Position numbers and translations under genes: made by a program. 64,000 bases of DNA. It comes from Pedobacter sp. MC2016-14 (GTDB taxonomy: Bacteria > Bacteroidota > Bacteroidia > Sphingobacteriales > Sphingobacteriaceae). Under the pieces are notes generated by a model. It saw only the letters and a list, made by a program, of their open reading frames with translations. It did not search any database and had not been told where the DNA came from. The stretch spans positions 1,860,001-1,924,000 of the forward strand of contig NZ_JAJMPA010000001.1 of assembly GCF_020991475.1 (NCBI RefSeq), in the 5' to 3' direction. Within the stretch, counting starts at the first letter, position 1; every line of letters starts with the position of its first letter. Below, piece by piece: positions 27,601 through 35,501 of this stretch.

Positions 27601-28138
27601 ACCTAAATTCAGGTTTAGCTTTGGTACAGGCTTTACTTATAAACAAGTTAGCTTCAATGCCTTGTTTGATGCCCAGCTAGGGGCGATCGGACACTCACTT
27701 ACTTTCTCCAGAATGGCGTCGTTAGGCAAAAACACAGTTACTTTACCAGGACGATATAATGGCGTGATTGGCGATGGTGTGGTGCAAAACCCAGATGGTA
27801 GTTATCGTAAAAATGATGTAATTGCTACTGATATCGCAGCATATTATGAATCTGTATATGGAAGTGGTCAGGCAGAGGGAAGTGTTTTTAGAACAGATTA
27901 TCTCAAGTTTAGAGAGGCGACGCTTGGATATGCTCTTAATAAAAGATTTGTCCAAAAGTTGGGCATGAGTAAGGTTACACTGAGTGTTTATGGTCGTAAT
28001 TTATTCATCTGGTCTCCATGGCCGGCTTTCGATCCTGAGTTCGGTACACTGGCAGGATCAGACATCGTTCAGGGATTTGAAACAGGGCAATTACCCTCTA
28101 CCAGAACATATGGTGTACGTTTAGTAGTCGGCATTTAA
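24656..28138 (+). CDS. SusC/RagA TonB-dependent receptor with STN domain, locus 1
   Basis: A 1160-residue outer-membrane transporter. A signal peptide (cleaved about residue 34, after EAQAQ) is followed by an STN/secretin-like domain (about 36-115) that contacts FecR, a CarboxypepD_reg-like domain (KLSGRIVDVDGQPLPGASV), the plug (NEVVVTALGIKREERSLGYA onward, with GENNLTGDNEALIVIDGVV and ALYGQRGANGAIVITTK) and the 22-strand barrel. The C-terminus RTYGVRLVVGI is normal. Another in-frame ATG at 24683 gives MKKLWFL, a more compact signal peptide. It pairs with SusD 11 bases downstream. It closely resembles the SusC starting at 60687. Confidence 0.93.
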   Translation: MNKYKLGKYMKKLWFLAILLLLQMPFVAFEAQAQIISRKISFGADGIMLKEAFQQIEKLSGLSISYNNTTLNDKRIVKVAKAERSVQATLNLLLSGTSFIVKQSKDQNIIIVPENQGKGKLSGRIVDVDGQPLPGASVKIPSLNVATQCLNDGTYTLNVVPGVYTVEISFISFESIRKENVRINLGATTTLNATLKGNANDLNEVVVTALGIKREERSLGYAITKIDSTQLTNAISSNWTDALSGKVAGLNLVRNGGPAGSNKIILRGENNLTGDNEALIVIDGVVASSSSRRTAATGGGVYGTSGDIMPADFGSGLNDLNPDDIENVTVLKGPAASALYGQRGANGAIVITTKSATKDRKTVGITFTSNNAWEEVNRGPDRQQEFGTGTYGVSYFSYGAGVDGPSTNGTSSSWGPSFANGGMYYQYDPETRARGINRTPWVAYEDPISAFFTTGYESTNTISLDGTYKKVGMRLSASHGSNEWIVPNTGLDRTSVALNANTKLTKKLSINLKAQYSNRHSDNLPATGYGNQSLMYWFMFAQPNVNVDWYRNYWVPGKEYQQLLNLTTTNPESPYAISEQYINAQRRNGLLGNVQATYKFTKELSLMARTSIDLNKDIRETQRPWDASGNKFAQGSYRIANINSYEVNADFMLKYDKKINKDLQVTTTLGGSQMRNVYNKIETRADGLVIPNIYRLDNNQNPLVYVPDTARYRINSFYAASSIGFKNYLYLDLTARQDWNSTLATIKRTDNVGFFYPSASLAFVASDYWKLPRAISFAKFRASIAQVGSGSTVPYRTEYNYLSAADGIYPDSALNNTRSLPNENLKPLITTTIELGLDLKLFKNRLNFDLAVYSGNTKNQILNRIVDKSTGYNFQVVNIGRVDNKGLELAVNAVPIKSRNFTWTTYATFSANRNKIKELADSSVVLRTGALGGGQVVANEGGSMGDLYGRGYLRSPDGQIVYNPITGVALENPELLYLGNTTPKFRFSFGTGFTYKQVSFNALFDAQLGAIGHSLTFSRMASLGKNTVTLPGRYNGVIGDGVVQNPDGSYRKNDVIATDIAAYYESVYGSGQAEGSVFRTDYLKFREATLGYALNKRFVQKLGMSKVTLSVYGRNLFIWSPWPAFDPEFGTLAGSDIVQGFETGQLPSTRTYGVRLVVGI

Positions 28139-28149
28139 TTTTATAAATT

Positions 28150-29715
28150 ATGAAAACGAATAGAAATACATTTTTACATACGCTATTAATAGTATTCGGT
28201 TTATCAACTCTTTCATGCACGAAAGATTTTACCGAGATTAACATAGATCCCGTGGGTAAGAAAAGTAGCGAGGCTCATCAATTATTGGCTCCCGCACTTG
28301 TTAATATCCTAAATGCTAACATGTCACGGAATTGGAGTTTTAATAACCAGCTAATGCAGGTTACAGTAGAGATAAATGATTCTGAAGGTAGGGTTTTTCG
28401 TTACGATGTGAGAAGGACCTGGGCTGATTATACCTGGAACAACTGGTATGTAAATTTAACGGACCTTAAAGACATCTATGCCATTGCAAGTAAACCTGAA
28501 AAGTTAAATAAGTCCTATCAGGCAATATCACTTATCACGCAAACGTGGGGATATTCATTATTGACCGATACTTATGGAGACGTTCCGTATTCAGAAGCAA
28601 ATATGGGCAAAGTGGATGTTATGGAGCCTGCTTTTGACAAGCAAAAGGATATTTATGCTGATATGTTTAAAAAGCTGGAAGAGGCTAATCAGTTATTAAA
28701 AGCAGGTACGGCTATTGTGGGTACCAGCGATCCGGTTTATCAGGGAGATCTTACCAAATGGAGAAGGTTTGGTAACTCCCTTTATTTGCGTTTATTGCTC
28801 CGTGCATCTGGGAAGGCCGAAGTTTCAGCTTCGGTTATTGCTAAGATTAAGGAAATGATAGATACAAATCCTGCTGAATATCCAATTATAGAAAATAATA
28901 CACAGACCGCAAAAATTTTATGGAATGGAACTAACAGTAGTACTGCCGTTTATTCCTCCCCTTTTATGGTAAATATTCGTGCGGTTGATTTTAGAAGCAT
29001 GCCCATTTGCGATTTCTTTTTAGGTAAGTTGGTTGCATGGGACGATCCCCGAGTATTGCCAGCCCTAGGCACTAGTGGTGTACCTCGCTTTGGTATAGAT
29101 AAAGGTGCTGACGGATACGTGGGTATCCCAAGTGGTTCTGCACCAGGTTCAGGGATGGTTATACAAGCACATTTTAATTCTGATGCAGAGAGTAAATTAA
29201 CTTTGCAAACTGATAAAAATACAGGGATTATTATGAACAGTGCTGAGGTGAATTTTATACTAGCTGAGGCAGCAGCAAAAGGATGGATAAATAACCCTGC
29301 TGAAAATTATTATTACAAAGGAATGTTTGAGGCAATCAATTACTGGATGCCGACTTATCTCACCGGCCCCACAGATGCTAAGTTTATAAGTTATGTAACT
29401 AATGCAAATTTAACATGGAATGCTGCTTTGCCACTGGAAAGTACCACTTTAGGAAGCAACAGTAAAATGGAAATGATACATATACAAAAGTACTATGCCA
29501 TGTTTCTTGTAGATTTTCAGCAGTGGTTTGAATACAGACGTACTGGGCATCCAATTTTACCAAAGGGAACAGGCTTAGCTAATGGAGGTAAAATGCCCGC
29601 AAGGTTAAACTATCCACTTGTTACCCAATCTACAAATCCGACCAGTTATAAAAATGCAATAGCAGTTCAAGGTCCAGATGATATCAACACACTGGTTTGG
29701 TGGCAGAAACCCTAA
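28150..29715 (+). CDS. SusD-like outer-membrane lipoprotein, locus 1
   Basis: A 521-residue SusD/RagB-type lipoprotein with lipobox Cys23 (STLSC) and the DFTEINIDPVGKK start typical of the SusD-like_2 subgroup. Segments TDTYGDVPYSEAN and WRRFGNSLYLRLLLR are family hallmarks of the TPR-rich fold. It forms the lid over the SusC barrel and captures the ligand. The ligand is not readable from sequence; the downstream phosphodiesterases suggest phosphodiester-containing molecules. Confidence 0.92.
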   Translation: MKTNRNTFLHTLLIVFGLSTLSCTKDFTEINIDPVGKKSSEAHQLLAPALVNILNANMSRNWSFNNQLMQVTVEINDSEGRVFRYDVRRTWADYTWNNWYVNLTDLKDIYAIASKPEKLNKSYQAISLITQTWGYSLLTDTYGDVPYSEANMGKVDVMEPAFDKQKDIYADMFKKLEEANQLLKAGTAIVGTSDPVYQGDLTKWRRFGNSLYLRLLLRASGKAEVSASVIAKIKEMIDTNPAEYPIIENNTQTAKILWNGTNSSTAVYSSPFMVNIRAVDFRSMPICDFFLGKLVAWDDPRVLPALGTSGVPRFGIDKGADGYVGIPSGSAPGSGMVIQAHFNSDAESKLTLQTDKNTGIIMNSAEVNFILAEAAAKGWINNPAENYYYKGMFEAINYWMPTYLTGPTDAKFISYVTNANLTWNAALPLESTTLGSNSKMEMIHIQKYYAMFLVDFQQWFEYRRTGHPILPKGTGLANGGKMPARLNYPLVTQSTNPTSYKNAIAVQGPDDINTLVWWQKP

Positions 29716-29739
29716 TCTTTAACACAAGATCATAAAAAG

Positions 29740-31272
29740 ATGAAACAGATTTTAAACAAATATATACTAGTATTCGGAGCTTGTGTAGCTGTATTAACTG
29801 CGTGTAAACGCGATAGCGATTATTTGAAAAGTACACCGAGTCCGTATATTTCCAATTTGGATTTACGAAAGCTTTATAAAGGTGCTGATGTTACCTTAAC
29901 TAAAGATATAACTGGGGAAGCCACTGTTGTGGCCGGCCAGGTTACTTCTGATCATTCTGGACACAATTTGCCTGAAGGTTTACTGTTTATCCAGAACTTA
30001 AGAATGGTAGGTAGTGGTATTGATTCGTTAAGGGGTATTGCCATAAATATAGGTGCTGCTGCTGCGGATTATGTGCCAGGTGATTCGGTACATATAACTA
30101 TAGAAAATAGCGTACTGAAGCGTTCTGATGGTGTTTTGCAAATTACCGGAGTTTCTCCTTCAAACGTTAAAAAAGTAGCGTCTGGAGTTAAATTACTTTC
30201 GACGCCAATGTCAGCCGCCACTGTTCTGGGTAAGCCCGGAAATTTTGAAGGTTGCTTTGGGACAATGTACAATTGTAATTTTGAGCCTAATATTGGCATT
30301 GAGAAAGTGGAAGGCTCAAAGACATTCAATGACGGATCAGGTGATATGCAGATGTATGTGCGTGCCAACGCGAATTTTAAATCTGAATTCCTCCCTTATT
30401 CTGCTGAAATTACAGGAATTATAATTCCATCTTCAAGTACAGGTCTCCCTCAGATTTGTCCACGTGTGAAGAAGGATTTTTTCCCAACCAGTATTACTGT
30501 AGATGCATCCATTCCATTAGGTCCAAATCCTGCTGTTATAACAGGATACTTTGCTAATCCATCAGGTACAGACGCCAATTACGAATACATTCAGTTCATG
30601 GCAACTCAGGACTTGGACTTTAGGCAAAAACCCTTTACAGTTTATGCTACTAATAATGCGGGCTCAACAAATCCATTTCCTGTCAATGGCTGGAATACTG
30701 GCGGTGTGCGTACCTATAAATTCAACATAACAAGGGGCACAGTTGCAAAAGGTAAATTCTTCTATGTAGGCGGATATAAACAAATAGCTGGAGTAACCTC
30801 AACAGATATAAGCCAGGCGAATTGGGTGGTAAGTAAGCTTTACAATGATAATGATGGTGATGATGGAATAGGAACAAAAACTGCTAATCTCTTAGCAAAC
30901 AGTGGGAATACTGCTGGTATCGCGATTTTTGCTACCAACGTTGTTGAACTAACTACCGCCCCATCTGATTGTGTATTTTATGCGGGTCAGGGAGGAAATG
31001 TATATGGAAATGGCGTTGGATACAGCGTCTGTGATAATGATCTATATAAAAGATTAAATGGAACCACAGCACAGCCATTCGTGGGACAGGGCACAAATAC
31101 ATTTAGATTTGTAGTTCCAGAGGATAGTAAGTTTAGCTATCTGGGTGGTGTGTATGATGCAACGCAAAAGAAATGGACAACCGTAAGGACCCATAGTGCA
31201 GTCACAATCGCCAAAGCTTCAGCTTTATCGTCAATTGAAGAAATGGAAGGTGCAACCCGCACTATAAATTAA
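29740..31272 (+). CDS. DUF5689-domain surface lipoprotein
   Basis: A 510-residue lipoprotein with lipobox Cys22 (VLTACKRD). The N-terminal domain (ISNLDLRKLYKGADVTL, VVAGQVTSD, RGIAINIG, YVPGDSVHI) matches DUF5689, found in Bacteroidota surface proteins beside SusC/D pairs. The C-terminal half (GYFANPSGTDANYEYIQFMAT onward) looks lamin-tail-like, a fold often fused to nucleases or phosphodiesterases, but no active site is seen. It is probably a ligand-binding accessory protein at the cell surface. It is in the same operon as SusD. Confidence 0.78.
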   Translation: MKQILNKYILVFGACVAVLTACKRDSDYLKSTPSPYISNLDLRKLYKGADVTLTKDITGEATVVAGQVTSDHSGHNLPEGLLFIQNLRMVGSGIDSLRGIAINIGAAAADYVPGDSVHITIENSVLKRSDGVLQITGVSPSNVKKVASGVKLLSTPMSAATVLGKPGNFEGCFGTMYNCNFEPNIGIEKVEGSKTFNDGSGDMQMYVRANANFKSEFLPYSAEITGIIIPSSSTGLPQICPRVKKDFFPTSITVDASIPLGPNPAVITGYFANPSGTDANYEYIQFMATQDLDFRQKPFTVYATNNAGSTNPFPVNGWNTGGVRTYKFNITRGTVAKGKFFYVGGYKQIAGVTSTDISQANWVVSKLYNDNDGDDGIGTKTANLLANSGNTAGIAIFATNVVELTTAPSDCVFYAGQGGNVYGNGVGYSVCDNDLYKRLNGTTAQPFVGQGTNTFRFVVPEDSKFSYLGGVYDATQKKWTTVRTHSAVTIAKASALSSIEEMEGATRTIN

Positions 31273-31280
31273 TATTACTA

Positions 31281-32693
31281 ATGAACAGAAGATCATTTAT
31301 ACAAGGCTTAGGCCTCATCACAGGGAGCGCATTTATTGCGCTCCAATCTGATGCTTTCGCTAAATTAAAACACGGTGAAACCATTAAGGGAAAGGTTACT
31401 GCATCCGGGAAAGGAATTAAAGACGTGGTAATATCTGACGGCTATAGTGTAGCCCTAACAGATACAAACGGTAACTATTCCATTGCGCCGCATCAAAAAG
31501 CTGAAAGCTTATTCATGAGTACACCCGCGGGTTACGAATTTAAAACAGACTACAATGTAGTTCGTCAATACGAAGTGCTTGGCAGTAAAAACCAGTATGA
31601 CTTTAAGCTGAAAGCTTTAAACAAAAAGGACGATAAACATAATTTCATCATTTGGGCAGATCCCCAGGTTAAAAATAAAAAGGATGTAAAACAAATGATG
31701 GATACTTCTGTACCGGATACCCTTGATGTGATAAAATCGCTGGGTAAGGACGCATTGGTACACGGTATTTGTGTTGGGGACATTGTCTGGGACAACCATG
31801 CATTGTATCCCGATTATAACGAAGCTGTTGCCGAAATGGGTATTCCTTTTTTCCAGGCACTGGGTAATCATGATATGGATTACCGTATGGGAGGAGATGA
31901 AACCTCAGACAAAACCTTTAAATTAAATTACGGCCCAACTTATTATTCCTTTAACCGTGGAAAAGCACATTATGTAGTGCTGGATAATGTAAGGTATTTG
32001 GGTACAGAGCGCAATTACGATGGCTACATATCTGAAGAACAGCTGGCATGGCTGGCAAAAGACCTTCAATATATAGCTAAAGATCAATTGCTGATCATTA
32101 ACCTTCACATTCCGGTGTACAATCAGGTAAAGAACAACAAAGACTTTTACGCCGTTTTAGAAGGGTTTAAAAATGTACACATCATGTCTGGTCATACCCA
32201 CTATAATGCCAATAACATTACCAACGGCATTTTTGAACACAACCATGGTACCGTGTGTGGTGCCTGGTGGACAGGCCCAATTTGTGAAGATGGTACACCA
32301 CGTGGTTATGCTGTTTACGAAGTAAACGGCAACAAACTTAAATGGTATTATAAATCCACTGGTTTCCCGAAAGAACACCAGATTAAATTGTACGCAGATA
32401 GATTAACCAACCAAACTCGTGTAATTGCCAACGTTTGGAACTGGGACCCGGAATGGAAAGTAGAATATTTCCTGGATGGTAAACCGATGGGCAAAATGGA
32501 AAATCAAGTTGGATTAGATCCTTTGTCTGTAACTTTGTACCAGGGACCTGAGTTGCCTGCAGGACGTCATTTTCCCGAGCCACGACAAACAGACCATCTT
32601 TTTATTGCGCATTTTGATGCCGCTGTAAAAACCATAAAAGTAACCGCAACAGATCGTTTTGGCGAAAAATACACAACAGAAATAAACGCATAA
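31281..32693 (+). CDS. Calcineurin-like metallophosphoesterase, exported
   Basis: A 470-residue enzyme with a Tat-like leader (NRRSFIQGLGLITG), an N-terminal beta domain (about residues 32-112), a central metallophosphoesterase domain and a C-terminal beta domain. Metal-site motifs are Asp127-Pro-Gln129 (WADPQ, replacing the usual DxH), GD at 166-167, GNHD at 195-198, NLHIP, and SGHTH. The DPQ form occurs in the MetallophosN/MetallophosC group. It likely hydrolyses phosphomono- or diesters in the periplasm or at the surface. It sits 8 bases after the DUF5689 gene and one base before the GDPD gene, supporting a shared substrate pathway. Confidence 0.9.
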   Translation: MNRRSFIQGLGLITGSAFIALQSDAFAKLKHGETIKGKVTASGKGIKDVVISDGYSVALTDTNGNYSIAPHQKAESLFMSTPAGYEFKTDYNVVRQYEVLGSKNQYDFKLKALNKKDDKHNFIIWADPQVKNKKDVKQMMDTSVPDTLDVIKSLGKDALVHGICVGDIVWDNHALYPDYNEAVAEMGIPFFQALGNHDMDYRMGGDETSDKTFKLNYGPTYYSFNRGKAHYVVLDNVRYLGTERNYDGYISEEQLAWLAKDLQYIAKDQLLIINLHIPVYNQVKNNKDFYAVLEGFKNVHIMSGHTHYNANNITNGIFEHNHGTVCGAWWTGPICEDGTPRGYAVYEVNGNKLKWYYKSTGFPKEHQIKLYADRLTNQTRVIANVWNWDPEWKVEYFLDGKPMGKMENQVGLDPLSVTLYQGPELPAGRHFPEPRQTDHLFIAHFDAAVKTIKVTATDRFGEKYTTEINA

Positions 32694-32694
32694 C

Positions 32695-33606
32695 ATGAAA
32701 TCTATAGCGCATATAGCGGGATTAGGCCTCATCACATTAATGGCTTTTAAAAGTATCCGGCAACACTCCGTAGCAACCGGATTTCCGGCCTTCGATACAG
32801 AAGCACACCGCGGTGGGAGAGGCTTATGGCCCGAGAATACCATCCTTGCTATGAAGGGGGCAGTTGATCTTGGTGTAACCACCTTAGAAATGGATACCCA
32901 TGTTACCGCTGATGGGAAGGTGGTGCTTTCGCACGATGATTACTTAAACCCGCAATTTACGCTAAGTCCAGATGGAAAAGAATTTGCTCAACAAGAAGCA
33001 GAACAATTGATCTTGTACAAAATGAAATATGCTGACCTGCGCAAATATGACGTAGGCAGCAAATTTTATAGTAAGTTCCCCAAACAAGAAAAAATAAAAT
33101 CCCATATCCCACTTTTAGCAGATGTGATTGACTCCGTACAGCAATACATAAAAGTAAGTGGTAAAAAACAGCCATTTTATAACATCGAAACAAAATGTGA
33201 TGTAGCGGGCGACAATAAATTTAATCCGGAGCCTGAACAATTTGTAAAACTGCTAATGGATGTTGTGGTTCGTAAGGAGATTTTACCTTACGTTGTCATC
33301 CAGTCTTTTGATGTACGTACCATACAGCTCATCCATAAAAAGTATCCTGAAGTGCATGTATCTTATCTTGTTGACGATAACCACGGTCTTAAAACTTTTG
33401 AAAAAAGTATGGCCTTTTTGGGTTTTAAGCCTTATATCTACAGTCCCGCTTATAAAATGGTAGATGCGGCATTGGTGCAAAAGTGTCACGATCAGGGCAT
33501 CAAAATTATCCCCTGGACAGTCAATTCAAAGAAAGAGATCACAAGTTTAAAGACTTTGAAAGTAGATGGGATCATTTCCGATTATCCAGATTTATTGGTC
33601 AAATAA
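32695..33606 (+). CDS. Glycerophosphodiester phosphodiesterase
   Basis: A 303-residue GDPD-family TIM-barrel enzyme. Catalytic and metal residues are visible: His38-Arg39 (EAHRGGRGLWPENT), Glu65 and Asp67 (LEMDTH), and His80 (VVLSHDD). The C-terminus keeps GIKIIPWTVNS and DGIISDYPD. A hydrophobic N-terminus (about residues 1-18) suggests export. It cleaves glycerophosphodiesters from phospholipid headgroups to glycerol-3-phosphate plus alcohol. It is last in the locus-1 operon and convergent with a response regulator gene. Confidence 0.92.
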   Translation: MKSIAHIAGLGLITLMAFKSIRQHSVATGFPAFDTEAHRGGRGLWPENTILAMKGAVDLGVTTLEMDTHVTADGKVVLSHDDYLNPQFTLSPDGKEFAQQEAEQLILYKMKYADLRKYDVGSKFYSKFPKQEKIKSHIPLLADVIDSVQQYIKVSGKKQPFYNIETKCDVAGDNKFNPEPEQFVKLLMDVVVRKEILPYVVIQSFDVRTIQLIHKKYPEVHVSYLVDDNHGLKTFEKSMAFLGFKPYIYSPAYKMVDAALVQKCHDQGIKIIPWTVNSKKEITSLKTLKVDGIISDYPDLLVK

Positions 33607-33631
33607 TCCAGAAATGCCTTCTGAAGAACAA

Positions 33632-34285
33632 TTAGTTGGCAATCAGGTTGTTTTTTAATGCAAAATCATAGAGGGCAAGCGTAGAGTCCCCAATTTCCAG
33701 TTTCCGCATAATGTTTTTGCGGTGCGTATGAATGGTAAATTCAGACAGGTAGAGCCGGTCTGCAATGGCCTTGGTTTTTAAGTTCTGGCAAACCAGCCTG
33801 ATGATCTCCACTTCGCGCTTGGTAAGCTTGTATTTTTTTAAAAAGTCGTCAAAGAAGGAAAAGCTAGAATTGGCTTCCTTTTCTTCCAGTGTCGGAAAAA
33901 TCTGTTTGCCCGCCATTACCTTTAAAATGGTTTCCTCAAGAAGAGGAAGCTGGTCCGATTTAACCATATATCCGCTGGCACCTTTTAACCGGCAATCTTT
34001 AATCAATTCCGAAGAGTGGTAATTGGTTAAAATAATGATTTTAGCCTTAACGCCCCTGGCTTTTAGTTCATCCAGCGTCTTCAGCCCATCCAGACCGGGC
34101 ATATTTAAATCCATCAAAATAAGATCGGTGCTTAAAAGTTGTTCCGATTGTAATAATTCCAGTCCGTTACTAACAGCGGCTATAATATTAAACCGGGAAT
34201 CTTTTTTTAAATGCGCTTGTATTCCCTCTAAAACGATTGGGTGGTCATCGGCTAAAATCAAGGAAATTTGCATCGAAGGTATCAT
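33632..34285 (-). CDS. NarL/LuxR-type response regulator
   Basis: About 217 residues from the ATG at 34285 (another at 34273). The receiver domain shows the acidic pair in LADDHPIVLEG, phospho-acceptor Asp59 in LMDLNMPG, Thr in ILTNYHS and Lys in GYMVKSD. The C-terminal LuxR helix-turn-helix reads LTKREVEIIRLVCQNLKTKAIADRLYLSEFTIHTHRKN when scanned in pieces. No histidine kinase is adjacent, so it is an orphan between two SusC/D loci. It could regulate either; that is not shown by sequence. Confidence 0.9.
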   Translation of the reverse strand: MIPSMQISLILADDHPIVLEGIQAHLKKDSRFNIIAAVSNGLELLQSEQLLSTDLILMDLNMPGLDGLKTLDELKARGVKAKIIILTNYHSSELIKDCRLKGASGYMVKSDQLPLLEETILKVMAGKQIFPTLEEKEANSSFSFFDDFLKKYKLTKREVEIIRLVCQNLKTKAIADRLYLSEFTIHTHRKNIMRKLEIGDSTLALYDFALKNNLIAN

Positions 34286-34422
34286 GGCAATAAAATAGAT
34301 AGATTTCGCTATAAAGCTACTAATATTCGCTCTCAAACAGCTATTGAAAAAATAATTTTAAATTCTTTGGTAAAAACCTAAAGTTCTTTGCACTTGTCAG
34401 TATAAAACAACCAATATTGCGC

Positions 34423-35466
34423 ATGAAATATCTATTATATACTGTTGAAGGGTTATTATCCGAAGAAAGTTTTGTGAATTACTGTCTAAATGAGCGACAA
34501 GAGGACATTCTTTATTGGGAAAAGCTCATAAAAGAATATCCGGAGCTGCTAACAAAGGTAAATGAGGCACGTACATTAATTTTATTGTTGTCTGGTGCTG
34601 CAAGTCCTGCTGTAAAAGAGCAAGAACTGTATAAGTTAAAAGCAGTGATAGAGCGTACCGAAACCATTCAGATACCTGTAGTTAGAAGGATGTACTTTCA
34701 AAAAGCAATTTGGTATGCTGCTGCGGTAATTTTAATCAGTGTTGGTGTTTTTGCCTGGTTTAATCAAACAGACTACAGCACAACGGTTCCATTGTTTCAG
34801 GAAAATACATTCAGTAGCCATATAAAAACAGGACTGGATGAACGTAAAACCATAACACTTGCAGATGGTACCGAAATTATCCTTAACGCATTATCGCAAC
34901 TTAGGGTAGCACCAGATTACAACCAGCACAACCGTGTACTTTGGTTAAATGGAGAAGCACATTTTAAAGTAGCCAAAAATAAAGAAAAGCCATTTATTGT
35001 AATTGCTGGTAAAACAGCTACTACCGCATTAGGAACGTCTTTTAAAATCAATAACTATAGCAACAGTCCAGAAACTTCTGTTATGCTGGCCACTGGTAAA
35101 GTAAGCATTGGTGTGGTAAACGGACAACAAATTACCAATAAGCTGCAGTTGCTGCCAGGAGAAAAAGTAAGTGTAGCCGGCAAGCAGGAAAAAATGTTGA
35201 AAACAACTTTCAACCTCAGGGAAATTGAAGACTGGAACAGTCGTAGCCTGCATTTTTCAATGGCCTCATTAAAAGAGATCAAAACAGTACTTAAAACCAT
35301 TTACGGCGTAGAAATTAACACCAGCAATCAACCCAAAACCCCAATAGCCTTTACCGGAGAATTTCACAATGAAAGTTTAACCAGGGTATTAGATGCTATC
35401 GGGTTCTCCAATCACTTTACCTATAAAATCAAGAATGAAAAAGTAACGTTCAGTTTCTATAAATAA
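34423..35466 (+). CDS. FecR anti-sigma factor of the GH18 locus
   Basis: A 347-residue FecR protein from the ATG at 34423. It has a cytoplasmic N-terminal region, a membrane helix about residues 98-115 (AIWYAAAVILISVGVFAW), a FecR domain (KTITLADGTEIILNALSQLRV, NGEAHFKVAKN, TALGTSFKINNY) and a C-terminal DUF4974 domain. No sigma gene lies upstream; the likely partner is the ECF sigma encoded at the other end of the locus (44154-44741, minus strand). SusC follows after 35 bases with no hairpin between. Confidence 0.9.
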   Translation: MKYLLYTVEGLLSEESFVNYCLNERQEDILYWEKLIKEYPELLTKVNEARTLILLLSGAASPAVKEQELYKLKAVIERTETIQIPVVRRMYFQKAIWYAAAVILISVGVFAWFNQTDYSTTVPLFQENTFSSHIKTGLDERKTITLADGTEIILNALSQLRVAPDYNQHNRVLWLNGEAHFKVAKNKEKPFIVIAGKTATTALGTSFKINNYSNSPETSVMLATGKVSIGVVNGQQITNKLQLLPGEKVSVAGKQEKMLKTTFNLREIEDWNSRSLHFSMASLKEIKTVLKTIYGVEINTSNQPKTPIAFTGEFHNESLTRVLDAIGFSNHFTYKIKNEKVTFSFYK

Positions 35467-35501
35467 CCCAAAACCAACCACCTAAACCTAACCTAAACAA
35501 T

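Noticed and set aside
34286..34336. N-terminal extension of the response regulator from TTG
   Set aside because: The receiver domain normally begins a few residues before LADDHPIV; the extension is not needed and uses a rare start.
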